This document shows, piece by piece, positions 51,081-62,746 of a stretch of DNA of 64,000 nt. Every line of letters starts with the position of its first letter. Positions within the stretch are counted from its first letter, which is position 1. The notes beneath the pieces were generated by a model. It worked only from the letters and a program-made list of their open reading frames with translations, searched no databases and was not told where the DNA came from. The position numbers and the translations under genes were made by a program. Source of the DNA: Cornus controversa (lineage: Eukaryota > Streptophyta > Magnoliopsida > Cornales > Cornaceae); assembly GCA_026545225.1 (NCBI GenBank), contig CM048845.1, forward strand, positions 95,668,533-95,732,532, read 5' to 3'.

Positions 51081-52655
51081 CATTAGGACTTTGATAGTCA
51101 TGGACTGAGCTTATGTTTATTATTTGTTTTCCATTGGACCATATCTTTTTAGTTTATGATATGTTTTGTTTATTTTTAGTAATAATCATATAAGAGTATG
51201 AGAATTATATTTTTCTGAGAAATAATGTGAATTCTTTATATTTCTTTTTAATTTCACTTTGATTTGTGAATGCATAATTGGGACACTTAGTTTGTCAATG
51301 AATGAAGTACTTGATTTTATGATCTAAACATTGATAACTAATGTGCTTTATTTATATCTTTTGAGAGGTAAATCTTTTGAGTCCATACAATTTGTGCACT
51401 AGTCCAACTCTGAGAGAATTGATTGAAAACTAATGTGAAGTTGACTAGAGTATATTGTATGAGTAGTATTGAAAGCTTAAATGATCAATGAAAAAAAATG
51501 AAAAAAATGATGAAAAAAAATTATGTTTTTATTCAGCATGAAAAGAAAAAGAAAATAAAAAAATTTGCTGAATATCTAAGATAAAAGGAAAAGGCTAAAT
51601 TCAGGATGTGCTCGTAGCTTCCACTACAATGTAAATCTCAAATGAGATATCTTTAAAAATAAAAAGTTATTTTGAGAAAAATAGCTGGCTGCCCGTAAGC
51701 GTGAAAGCCACCGTCTCAGAAAAATTAAAAAAAAAATGATGAAAAGTGTGTTTGATCATAGCTAATTATATTTGCTTATTATCCAATATGTTTTAGAAGA
51801 TTAATCAAATGAATTTGATTAATTTTGATGAAGTTGGATTGCACACACACACATGAATTTATTAGATGAATTTTTAAATTTTTATAAATATTTGTGTGTT
51901 GGAAGTTGTGTTATGATCATGAATTTGAGAATGAATTTTATGGATAAATTATGGGTTTCAAAATTCTGCATTTATAAATGTTTGAAAATTTTTAAAAATT
52001 TTAGAACTAATGATATTCTCTGAAAAATATATTTTTGATTATTCTCATGAGATTATTCATGTTTTATTTTTATTTTGTTTTGAAAAAATTTCAAAAATCT
52101 AAAAACATGTTTTATATTGATTTTGTATTTATTTTTTATACTTTGTGTGCTTAATTGCTAAATCAAGTTGAGATAAGGGGTATTTGGTGAATTAGAGGTC
52201 CATCAAGTTAATACTCGAAGCATACTGAGCATGCAGGAGTTCATCCCATGAGTATTAACTTTTTTCAGGAAATGGCAATGAGGTAGCGGAGTCTTTCCCA
52301 ACTATGAGTTGGTGTGGAGCGTAACTAGCTTTCTTTTGAGTACATTTATTGCTTATATTTGAATGCATGTCCGAGATGTGGACTATATGCATATGTTGAA
52401 TAAGTATATGACCTTTAAACATTTCGAGAACACGCCTATGATTATGTTTTATAATTGAAAAAATGGATGAATGCTAAATGATGAAGATGATGATTTTGAA
52501 TTTTATTCATGTTTAAATATGCATGTATGATAATGGTGGCAATGATTGGGTTGAAGGAATGGTGAATTGAGAGAATGCATGATAAACATGGAAATTATGT
52601 TATGAGAAAGAACATTTAAGAAATTCTGCAGAAAAATAACTCAGAAGACCTGCAA
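51081..52655. other. Non-coding retroelement-like DNA
   Basis: No open frame of note. A-rich stretches (51480-51590) and scattered TGAAAATTTTTAAAAATT phrases suggest internal non-coding DNA of the same decayed element. Origin is inferred from position only. Confidence 0.35.
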
Positions 52656-52885
52656 TTAATCGAAGGCCTTACTTCAATTAATCACGGATCTTTGATTGAT
52701 CGAAGTCATTATTTCGATTAATCAAAATTTTAATTTTAAAGGAGAGGTCAATTCCAGTGTGTTCCGATAAAACATGCGATATAACTGCAATTGATCGCAG
52801 TTTCGATTAATTAAAACCTTAGTTGTGATTAATCGTAATAGGGGTTGTGATTAATCGAAGGGCAAAGTTCGATTAATCGCACTGA
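52650..52885. repeat. Cluster of CGATTAATCG-type palindromes
   Basis: At least eight imperfect copies of GATTAATCGAAG, TCGATTAATC or ATTGATCGAAG lie in about 230 bases, in both orientations. Similar palindrome clusters are known before the polypurine tract of Sirevirus Copia elements; membership here is an inference. Confidence 0.6.
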
Positions 52886-52899
52886 GCAACAACTATATT

Positions 52900-54700
52900 T
52901 TTATAAAAGGGGCTTAAGTACGCATATACTTCAACGAGGAACTCACTTATTGATAGGCGTTGAATGTTACGCATTCTAACCTCTTAACTTATGTATTTTA
53001 TTCTCTTAGTGATAGATTATTTTGTTATTTTACTTCGTTTTAGGGTTTTCTATATTTTCAGGGTCTTAATGATTATTTCAGTTAAAACCATGATTTTGGG
53101 CTTTTAAAGAAGACATCTAAGATGGTTAGAGGAAGCCTACATCAAGGAGATTCATTCAACCATTTATTTTAACTCAAATCAGCCCAAGATAGAGGTCCAA
53201 GAGAATTACAGCTGCTTAAGAAGGTTTCGGGCCTGAAGCCCAAATCTGCGCATAATACAATCTTAATCCCATTTTGGAAAACGGACCAGAATTCTTATTT
53301 TTGAGCCTCAAATTGACTTAATTTTTGCGTAGGCTTGAACGAAATTTGATTTTGCACACTTTTGTATTTCACGAAAATTTCGTAAATTGGACTTCTAGTG
53401 GGTCAAAAGTTGGGCCGAAGTCAGCAGTAAAAACCCACCTGATTAGTGCTGCGAGAAATCCTAATTTATTCCTAATTGGATTAGGACTTTGGTGTGTTCT
53501 CTTGGGGAATAAAGTGAAGACTTGGAGGTTGAGTTTGGGGGAGATTACAGAGATTGGAGAGTCTGAGAGGGCTGAGAAGAGAACAAAAATATATTTGCAG
53601 AGCCATTGGAGAACGAAGTCATACGCATAATTCATAAAGATGATGCATTCTTCCTCAACAGTTGAAGCTTTTTCTTCTACCATGAGCGGCTAGTTCATCC
53701 ACTAGGATTTTGATGTAGCCCTAACAAAGCATCAATGGTTTGATTGTTTTAATTATTGGGGACCTTTATATACATGCATAGATTGTGTAATTCAGCGGAT
53801 TCTTATTATAGAATTGAGCAATAAAAGTCTTGTGAATTCAATCTCAATGATTCCTTATCTTGTCTTAGATATTTAGTTGTTGTTATTGAACTCAATCTCT
53901 CTTATTTTCTGTGATCATGAGAGCGATTATTACAGAATGATAATCACTGAATATATTATTAAGAGCTTTGATGGATTATGCCTAGAGAAGATGAATCATA
54001 TTGCACCCTAGATTAGAGTAGTTAGGCAGATGGCCCATACCAATCGAAGATAGTCCATGGCTTAGCCTTAATCATATGTTATCTTCTTGACGGATGAAGG
54101 TGAGCTTGTAGCCACCGACACCACTTATGCATGATGTAATTCCCCATAGTTGATTCAATTGACCAGTGTTTGTGGAGTTAGTGGTGAAGTCAAATACCTT
54201 AGATTTCTCTCATATTACCTTCACTTTCTATCTACTTTGATTTATTTTGTTTTACTTTTTAATTAATTTAGTTTAAAAATCAGAATTCTTTTCTTATAAA
54301 TTTAATTAGAATTAATTCAGTATTCCAACTCATCAGACCATAATCCCTGAGGTACGATACCCCTTTCGATAGCCCTATTCTGCAAGGAATTCGTTCTATT
54401 GCGAAGTGTGGAAATTTTTAATTGATATACTTTTTGAGTCACACTCACACACGAATCACTTATTGGAACTGATTCATATATGTATGCATGTACACATGAC
54501 AAGTATGTTTATGGTTAAATTTCTGCGGGTTAGCCTCAATGGTCCGTGACGGAGCCGATTGTGAGAAAGGTAAATTGCAATGGTTGTCCGGGTCGTGGAA
54601 TGACGATCGGGCACCCAAGACACCTCACAACTAGGAGTTTGGGCTCGGATCGAAGGAGTTCTAGTGGTTTGAATTTTGGGGCATGACATGAAATCTACAT
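52900..54700. mobile_element. LTR-retrotransposon-like sequence, unresolved
   Basis: A TATAAAAGGGGC box near 52900 and a stretch ending TCCCTGAGGTACGATACCCC (54335-54355) resemble the R/U5 style of plant LTRs. There is no protein frame beyond short chance ORFs. Element limits are not visible. Confidence 0.3.
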
Positions 54701-55034
54701 CAGCAAGGTGTTTTATATTCTTATTAGCTTTTTGTTTGTTATTCCTCTAAAACCTGTAATAATTAGTTCAACATTTAGAAAATTAACAGAAGTTAAATTG
54801 GTCTTCGAAAAAATCAACAAGGTGTCTTACTGTTTATATTTCTTGTTTTACACCTAGTTGAATTTGTTTGTCTTTTTGTCTCTGCATTCTCCTCCCTTTT
54901 TGCTTTTGTATAAATTTGACCTTTTTGTAATATGATGCATAAGATGTTTACGGTAGACTTTAACTTTCGCTTCATCAGGTACCAGCAATCCACCTAATCA
55001 TAATGACAGGGACAGTCGGAGGATCAGCCACTGG

Positions 55035-55586
55035 TAGGCCTGTAAATGGATTCGAACCAAATCGACCATAATTCACATCTGGTTTGTTTAGCTACTGAAT
55101 TATCAAATTCGGATCGATAACACATTATCGGATTGAATGTTCCAACCATATCCTAAATAGTAATTATTGACTCAAATTCGGATCATATAGACATCTAACT
55201 GACCTTCACAGTGAGCAACAAAGAACGTGCTCTTGAACTTAGATGCGGTACACTTAGAGGGTAGGTAATTGACTTTTTATAAAAGGAAAAAATAATAAAA
55301 AGACAAAATATAGAGAAGAAAGAAGAAGAAGAAAATAATGATAAAAATATTTTAGTAATATGTAAATATTATATATTATTGCATTAGATAATATATTATA
55401 TCGAATCAAATTATTATCGAACCGAATCGAACATAATTCAAATCTAATTTGTTTAGTTAACAGATTATCAGATTTAAATTGCTAACGGGTTATTAGATTG
55501 AATGTTTCAATTCATATCCTAATTATCGGCTCGGATTTGGATCGAATTTATATCAAGAATCAAGATCCGATATATTGATAGGTCTA
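55035..55586. mobile_element. MITE with duplicated interior
   Basis: Ends TAGGCCTGTAAAT and, on the other strand, TAGACCTATCAAT form short inverted repeats. Two inner segments of about 130 bases (55068-55190 and 55426-55550) are diverged direct repeats carrying ATTATCGGATTGAATGTT-type phrases. Candidate 8-base flanks GCCACTGG and GGCGTTGG match only in part. Confidence 0.5.
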
Positions 55587-55884
55587 GGCGTTGGGCTAAT
55601 AACTTGTCTGATGTGTGGTGGAACATAGGTTTAAGTTCTATAGAGAATTACATTATCTTTTTTCTATTATAGGTGGGTTCTCAACACTCACTTAAGAGCA
55701 AAATTCTTAGGCTGCACATTATAGGTATCATGTCATCCTTACCACATAGGTCGACGTGAAAAGTCTTAACAAAGATTGGCCAGTGTGATAACTACATAAA
55801 CGATTGAAAAGTCAATACTAAGACTTGCTCACCCACCAAAATCCTAAGACTTTGAGAACCCCTCTCAAACACCATAGAAAGACT

Positions 55885-56455
55885 CTTGAAGCACAATAAT
55901 CAATTAAGCCTTGAGATCGCGTCTCAAGCACCACTGCAAGCCTTGACACCATGTCAGGCTACTCAAGCCTCGAGATCACCTCTTGAGCACCACTACAAGC
56001 ACTAACACCATGCCAGGCCACTCAATCATTTAGATCACCTCTCGAGCACCACTTCAAGCCCTGACATTTTGTTAAGCCACTCAAGCCTTGAGATCACCTC
56101 TCGAGCACCACTGCAAGCCCTAACACCATGTTAGGCCACTCAAGTCTCAAAATCACCTCTCGAGCATCACTGCAAGCCCTAACATCTTATCAAGCCACTC
56201 AAGTCTCGATATCAACCCTTGAGCACCACTACAGGCCCTGACACCACATCAGGCCACGTAAGCCTCGAGCACCACCACAAATCATGACACCATGCTGAAC
56301 CACCTGAGCCTCGAGAGCATTCCTCAATCACCACTTCAGGTTGAGACATTGTGTTAAGTCTCGAGGGCACCATTCCTCAAACACCACGAAAAGCGCTAAC
56401 GTTATGTCAAACTATTTAAGCCTTAAAGATATCTCTCGAGCACTATCAAGTTCAT
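55885..56455. repeat. 59-bp minisatellite, about 8-10 copies
   Basis: The unit is about 59 bases: CAAGCCTCGAGATCACCTCT, then a GAGCACCAC core, then a part ending CCATGTCAGGCCACT. About six units between 55907 and 56265 keep the period; those on each side are shortened. Copies differ at many positions, so the array is old. Confidence 0.9.
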
Positions 56456-56459
56456 CAAG

Positions 56460-57886
56460 TGTTGAGTAGGACCTGGTAGGATCTCCTTACACCAATATAA
56501 TCAACTTTTTTGGAATACTTAGAAGGAATATGGATTAGAGGATATAAGTACTTGAGAAAGCCTGATACAACTGATAGGCCTAGTTAGTGGGATAGTAGAT
56601 ACATGTCACGATAGATACCCTTACAATTACCATTAATGATCTGTTATGAGCCATTAATGCTCTCCACCACCGTCATTGTGGTATAGATGAATGCATTTAA
56701 TATCCACAATAGTTCACACACCACGCCACCTGAGAATGCGGTGATGTAAGGGACTTAACTCTTTGGATTTTAGGAAATCATTGCCTAAGCACCTTAGGTT
56801 TTGGGCAATAACCCAAGCAGGTTAAGTCCATTGGTTAATACCTGATAAGGATCATATGCTATAAAGGCAAATATTCTCACATTCACTATAACTCCCATCA
56901 ATTAGTTTTACTTTTCCTCATTCATCTAAATATACTATTTAGATCCCTCGTAGTTGTCTTGAATGCATTATTGATTACTTGTGAACCAAAAATTAGCCGT
57001 ATATGAAGGATATATGAAAGAAGGACAAAGTGATAGATTAAAGGAGACCAATGAGACAAAACATGAGAGAGAAGATGAAAGAGAATTGGAATTCAACAAT
57101 ACTACTAACTTTAATGGAGAAGGAGAATTATGATATTAAAAAATGTAAAAAATAAGGATTGTGGATTTTGAAACTTTTATTATTATTTTATTTCAAAAGA
57201 AAACGAGAGTGAAGTGTTTCAAGATATTTTCCGAGCACCAATATTGCCAATATCAGCAACCTTTAGAAAAATAAACTTTGAATTGAACTAGACATCGTGT
57301 TGAACTCTCCATATAATGCCCTAAATGTGGAGTATTTTTTTAATATAACTGAGATTAAATGTGCCATTTCCTTTGGTAAACCAAAACAAATGTGATGTAA
57401 GCGTATCTTTTGTGAAGGGCAAATATTATTTCATTCTATAATTTTTCATCTTGTTGGAATTTTATTACTCCTTTTATCAATAAAAGAGTGAAAAAAATTT
57501 AACCCAAAAATCATTAGTCTTTTTTTGGTTACATAAACACATACACATACACAAACACATAAAGGTACCACCACAAATGACCATTATGCCTCACCTTGTC
57601 TTAGGGAGGTGAAATTATATTACTTGGACCAACTGCCAATTATATAACAAAAAAATCATTAGGCTTGTTTTAAAATTTTAATGAATTAATCAAGCTGACC
57701 CTACCAAGCTCGTCTCATTTCGTAATCGAGTTCATAGTTGAGACTCAAGTTTAATTCATTAATTTTCATTTTAACGAAGGCAAACTATTTGACATATTTA
57801 ACAAAACCAAACCATATTAATATCTTAGAATAATATTTGTATGTTAGCACAATTTTTTTCCAAAGTTATGTTTTATGCTAGGGTGC
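56460..57886. other. Gene-free stretch
   Basis: No convincing coding frame, RNA gene or complete element. A TATAAAGG at about 56860 followed by a CT-rich leader could be another LTR piece. Confidence 0.3.
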
Positions 57887-57895
57887 GTGAATAAA

Positions 57896-58136
57896 GAACA
57901 ATACTTTTCTATTCACGAGTGAGTACAAATCTCATTTTCACCACTGATGTGGTACAATGATATAACATGTGTCCATTTTGAAATTAAAAAATATAAAGAA
58001 AAAGATATAAAAGAAGGTTTTAATTTTTCATCTCTTATAATTTAAATTCAAAATTAACACGTGTCGTTCTATTATTGTACCAAATGAGTGATAAGAAAGA
58101 GATTCCTACTCATTGATGAGTAGATAAACATTACAC
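57896..58136. mobile_element. Mutator-like MITE, 241 bp
   Basis: Flanked by the 9-base duplication GTGAATAAA (57887-57895 and 58137-58145). The two arms, each about 90 bases, pair imperfectly; the clearest match is TGTGGTACAATGATA against its reverse at about 58070-58085. There is no open frame. Confidence 0.82.
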
Positions 58137-58145
58137 GTGAATAAA

Positions 58146-59656
58146 ATGTAATGTGAGTCATGCTGGTCATAAATCTTTACCCATCACCTTGCTCGTGAAG
58201 GTAAATCTTAAAATGAGAATTGGTATATGGAGACGGGAGTTCCATCAAAATATCTCAAGAAAGTGTTCCATGAGTTTCAATCACATTAAGAAAAGATAAG
58301 TTTGACATTCGAGAACTTTTGAAATAGGTTGCCAAAAACTTGGATTGTTTGACCAATTTTTACACAAGTTTCTTGCATGATTCTAATATTGACTTGGGAT
58401 AATTTGGACAGTTTGTAAATGTTTTCAATAGCTAAAATATATACTAAAAATATTGGAATATGATTTGAATGGGTCTTAAATATATCCACACCAGGTATGT
58501 GTCTTATTTTTGTTATATCTCATTTCACAGCTGGTTTTTTGAGATAATCTTAGGTCTGCAAACAAGGGGCAAGATTAAGACGGTCAACAAGTCTTGATAA
58601 AGGCGATATGAGCACAAGTCTAAGTCAAGTTGGTGCAATTTTTTCTTTTATTTGAAATGAGAATATATGATTTGAATGGGTCTTAAATATATTATTTGAT
58701 ATATATATATATATATATATTAGATTTCTTTTTTCCTTGTCAAGATTTTTCATGTAAAAAAACATGATCTCTCTCCGCTTTATTTCTTTTATTGCATGTG
58801 TGTGATTGACTGATTAATTAATTGGACTAAATTATTAATTTAATAATAATTAAAATTAAAATCAACCATGACCCTATGGTTTTTATTTTTATTTATTTAT
58901 TAATTTGTTAGGTGTGTGTCCAACATCAACCATGACCCCTTTGACGGTGCTTTAGCTTGTTTTGTAAGTGCTTTCTTGTTGTGACTTCTCTCTACACATG
59001 TTTTTGGATTTGTTTGACTAGTACTGTTAAAATCGCAATCAAATTATACATATCAAGATCCAATTTGTATTTTTATACGAAAAATCTTATGCTAAAATTA
59101 TTGAGTTTGAACTCGACAGAAGAGAATTTGGTAAAATAGAAAAAGAAAAAAAAAATCAATAAGAGAGGATTTGAACACTCTAAACAAGAAGGATAGGTTT
59201 GAACAGTCCCAGTAATACTGTGGTGGCAAGAACAAGTCAAGCCAACATGTTATGAAGTGTATTCATTCATCATATAGGTCAATTTTACATATCATGAACA
59301 AGACAAGTTCAAGGTCTCATTAAATTTTAATTAAAAAATTTAAAATTATATCTTCATTTTCTTCTAAATATAAATCGATTTAAAATGAAAACAATCTTTT
59401 TTCTTTTTTAATTCTGATGGATATTTGGATGAGCAATACACTCACATATATAGCATATTCAGAAAAGATCAAGCAATGCTAAGAACAAGCAAAAATCTTC
59501 AGAATTTACAGAATATACAGACATTATTTACAAAACTGATATGAAAATGTAACAATTCTCTAGACGAACAGTTAGACTTTTAATATGGTGGATTAACAAA
59601 AACCAAAAGGGAACAATATAGGCAAATAGTGAGTTGATCATACAAGTCAACATTGA
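58146..59656. other. Gene-free AT-rich stretch 3' of the JAZ gene
   Basis: Contains an AT run (58700-58720) and two copies of ATGATTTGAATGGGTCTTAA (about 58458 and 58668). Nothing else is recognised. Confidence 0.5.
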
Positions 59657-59699
59657 CTATAGTTTGAGCTCAAGCTGTTCCTCTTGTTTGGGGGATGCA
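59657..59699 (-). other. Out-of-frame tail behind the JAZ stop codon
   Basis: In the frame one base off, the sequence directly after the JAZ stop reads DASPKQEEQLELKL and then TAG (59657-59659). LELKL fits the LxLxL repression motif found at the end of several JAZ proteins. It would be fused to NPSTA if one base near 59700 were absent. Confidence 0.55.
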
Positions 59700-61627
59700 T
59701 CATGCAGTAGATGGGTTGTGTAATTGGTATGGTGCTGTGGCAGTGGCCCTGAAAAAGATAAACAAGAAAGGAAAGACAATTATAACATTTGAACATAAAA
59801 ACTTCAGCAAAAAATCTTTTTATACTAAAAGGATATTTCACCGTTTGGGTGAGACTAAATCCCTTGAACACAATCACTTCTACGAGTTTGTCGAGAAACA
59901 AAAAAATTGCTTATAAATTGTTGCCTACCTCTCTTTCCTCTTCTCGAAGAACCGGTGCAGGGATGCTTTTCTTGCAAGTGGCATATCTGGAAACACAAAA
60001 ATCCCCAGAAAAATAATTAATAACTAAACCAAGTTCTTGGTCCTTCATTTTTTATTTATTTATTCTTAAAACTGTTTTATAAATACTATATAATAGTAAC
60101 TTAATTACCAGAATTTGTAGCTTGAGGTTGTGGTTTAAGGCATTCTTGGGCAGGGTTGGACCCGGAATTAGGAAAAGTATTTGTAGCAGAAGCAACGGAA
60201 GAGGTTGAAGAAAAGCCAGTGGAAGTAGCAGAGCGTCCATTGCTAGCTAATAACATGACCTCCTTTGCCTTGTCAGCTGGAAAATCATCAAAGACAAATA
60301 CCTGTCCCCCATAAAATATAGTCATTTGGCCAATTTTAGGCTCCATCTCTGCAGATTTGCTGATAACAAAAAAACCAAAAAATCTTGTAAGTACAGGAGA
60401 ATTTGACACTATATGTTATGTTTAAGTATTTGGAGCACCGAATTAGCGCCTTGAAATATTTTTTTCTTGGAACCACTCCAAAAGAGATGTTTTTGAACTA
60501 ATCCAGTGTCGTGTTTGGTAACATGGGCAGAATAATTTCAGATAGGGTTGAGGATATCCTTGTTACTGAAAAATAAAACATAAAAGAAAAAGGAAAATAA
60601 ACACAAAAAATAGAGTTGAAGAAAGGAACAAACTTGGAACTGAAGGCATCTTTCATGGTATTGGAGGAACCTGCCTCGGCAGATTGAGGAAAGAAGTCCA
60701 TGGAGTTCACGTGTTGTGTCCATGTCTCATTTGATTTTTCCACGTTGGGCAACAGGTTCTCTGTTATCCTCAAGCCAGACATTTCTGGTGTCCCTGAAAG
60801 TACCAAAATCATAATTGAAACTTTTAGTTTCCATGTAAAATCAGTAGATCTCTTTGGCTATATAAGAGTACCATTTCTGTATTCAAGGGGTCATCCGTGC
60901 TACTCTCGAATGAACACACTTGGAGTTCTGATAAATTCAGAATCATCATGGCTTTAAAAAGTATTGTATCATAGAAGGGTGATGAAGATACATATAACAC
61001 TTCACCTTTATCTACCCAGACGATGTGAAATTGTAACACCCGTGGTCTGTCAGTGTGGTAGCTCGCTTAGTGTCTTGCACCCGTTCACATCACACTCGCC
61101 AATAAAGGTCGTCACAATCCATTCTCTCGGGGCCAACGTCCCCGTTGACATACTTCCGGCTAGAGGTGCACAAAAAATCATATATATATATATATGGTTG
61201 TTTAGATCCCAATCCATCAATCCGATCATGGTTTGTCCTCGTACAATATTGTCAGCTTTTGACTCTCCTGAACTTGAGACTTTCTAGGAGATCATAGTAC
61301 TACTCCCAACTAAAAACACTCAAGTGCGTAGTTTTGATCGTTGTGTAATATAAGAGTGATGAACATACATATAACACTTCACTTTCACCCCCTTAGGCGA
61401 TGTAGAATTGTAACAGCTGTTATTTGCCAGTGTGTAACTCGCCCAATGACTAACACCCACCCACATCACACCCGGCCCACACATATCATCACATGTCTCA
61501 ACAATCACATAAATTTTAGGTACAAGATTTTGGATATTAACTTGGATCCAAGAACCCAAAATTCTCCATATATATATATATATATATATATAGCAATACA
61601 AGTTACCAACCAACTCAAAAAGATGAT

Positions 61628-61665
<38 letters not shown>

Positions 61666-62344
61666 CAATACAAGTTACCAACCAACTCAAAAAGATGATC
61701 GGCAACAGAACTCAAGATGATCTGCAACAGAACTCATTACACATGGTCTGAAAAGCACAATCATAAAGCAAAGAGATACGGTAATGAGTTCTGTTGCAGA
61801 TCATCTTGAGTTCTGTTGCAGATCATCTTTTTGAGTTGGTATCTCTTTGCTTTATGATTATGCTTTTCAGACCATGTGTAATGAGTTCTGTTGCATATCA
61901 TCTTTTTGAGTTGATTGGTATCTCTTTGCTTTATACTATGCTTTTCAGATCATGTGTAATGAGTTCTATTGCAGATCATCTTTTGAGTTGATTGGTATCT
62001 TTTTGCTTTATGATTATGCTTTTCAGACCATGTGTAATGAGTTCTATTGCATATCATCTTTCGAGTTGATTGGTAAATTGTATTGCTATATATATATATA
62101 TATATATATGTAAAATCATAACTGAATAAAGAAATTTGTTTTGAGACAAAGTCTAATATGTTTCTTTAAAAAGAGAGATTGTACCTTTGGATTCTAATTT
62201 CCCTGCAATTTCCAGGCTGATATCTCTCAAACTTCCTCGTTCCTTCATGATCTGACTCAAGAGGTTGCAAGTCTGAGCAAAATTGGATTTCTCCGGCGCC
62301 TTACCGGACTTCCGGTTATGCAAGAAATCTTGTGAACTTGACAT
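59700..62344 (-). CDS. TIFY10: JAZ (TIFY10-type) jasmonate signalling repressor
   Basis: Nuclear co-repressor that binds MYC2-type factors and is degraded through COI1 in response to jasmonate. Five exons join to 225 codons: 62185-62344, 60634-60793, 60109-60359, 59929-59986, 59700-59748. The N-terminus has FAQTCNLLSQIMKERGSLRD, like the MYC-binding segment of JAZ1 and JAZ10. Exon 3 holds the ZIM/TIFY domain (TIFYGGQVFVFDDFPADKAK, residues 120-139), which contacts NINJA. Exon 4 and the start of exon 5 hold the Jas motif, PLARKASLHRFFEKRKER, then APYQ. The Jas intron between the two is at the usual place, where retention gives dominant JAZ variants in other plants. The stop follows NPSTA; a one-base shift there would add a 14-residue tail ending LELKL. 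Intron 1 is 1.4 kb and full of repeats. All junctions are GT-AG with matching phase. Confidence 0.9.
60964..61500. repeat. Diverged direct repeat in JAZ intron 1
   Basis: The segments at about 60964-61110 and 61341-61480 share GATGAAGATACATATAACAC-like, GATGTGAAATTGTAAC-like and CCAGTGTG..AACTCGC phrases. They are direct copies about 375 bases apart, moderately diverged, on the intron side of exon 2. Confidence 0.7.
61565..62110. repeat. Large palindrome with about 78-bp repeats in JAZ intron 1
   Basis: The left arm (61590-61780) and right arm (61785-62090) are inverted copies built from a unit containing GTATCTCTTTGCTTTATGAT, CAGACCATGTGTAATGAG and CAGATCATCTTTTTGAGTTG. The right arm has about four units, the left arm about two. 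Both ends finish in TAGCAATACA plus an AT run. The centre is near 61782. A transcript across it could fold into a long hairpin. Confidence 0.85.
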
Positions 62345-62503
62345 ACTTCGGAAATTTAGTACTCACTATGCTTCACAGAATTGATCTGAAGAGTTGTAGA
62401 ATTGGAGCTCTTAGAGTGAAACTTGGAATTAATAGTTGAAAAACACAGAGAATACTATATTATCTACTTTGCATATGGCTGGTTATAGAATATATCAGTA
62501 GAA

Positions 62504-62535
<32 letters not shown>
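62504..62535. repeat. (AT)n microsatellite in JAZ 5' region
   Basis: AT runs about 160-190 bases upstream of the JAZ start codon. TATA-like sequence is abundant here, so a TATA box cannot be singled out. Confidence 0.8.
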
Positions 62536-62631
62536 GGAAGATAGAGGTTTCACAACTTGGTTCTTTGAATGTGATTGGTATTGTGAGGTGACAAGTATTT
62601 CTTTTTCTGAGAAAAGTATAGGAGTTTCAAG

Positions 62632-62637
62632 CACGTT
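62632..62637 (-). promoter_or_regulatory. T/G-box (AACGTG) upstream of JAZ
   Basis: AACGTG on the minus strand, about 290 bases upstream of the ATG. This G-box variant is bound by MYC2 in other plants, and JAZ genes are usual MYC2 targets. Only one copy is seen; functional role is inferred. Confidence 0.35.
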
Positions 62638-62746
62638 TAAATTGAAGTAGACTAAAGGAAGAGAGAGAAAGTAAAATATAATATTAATAGTAATACCCCA
62701 CACATTTTTTGTATTGTTTATTTGATAAGTAAATTTAGCCCACACA

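Noticed and set aside
53325..53683. Open frames of 101-104 codons on both strands
   Set aside because: They overlap on opposite strands in LTR-like DNA and show no recognisable domain or splice context.
55885..56455. Regular direct repeats that could suggest a CRISPR array
   Set aside because: Units are contiguous without unique spacers, diverged, and lie in a plant nuclear genome; a minisatellite.
59657..59699. Alternative splice acceptor to bring the LELKL tail into the JAZ frame
   Set aside because: No AG between 59748 and 59700 gives the needed phase while keeping APYQ; a one-base insertion is simpler.
61320..61751. Overlapping frames of 135-136 codons on both strands with long Tyr-Ile runs
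   Set aside because: They read through AT microsatellites and the palindrome in JAZ intron 1; low-complexity artefacts.
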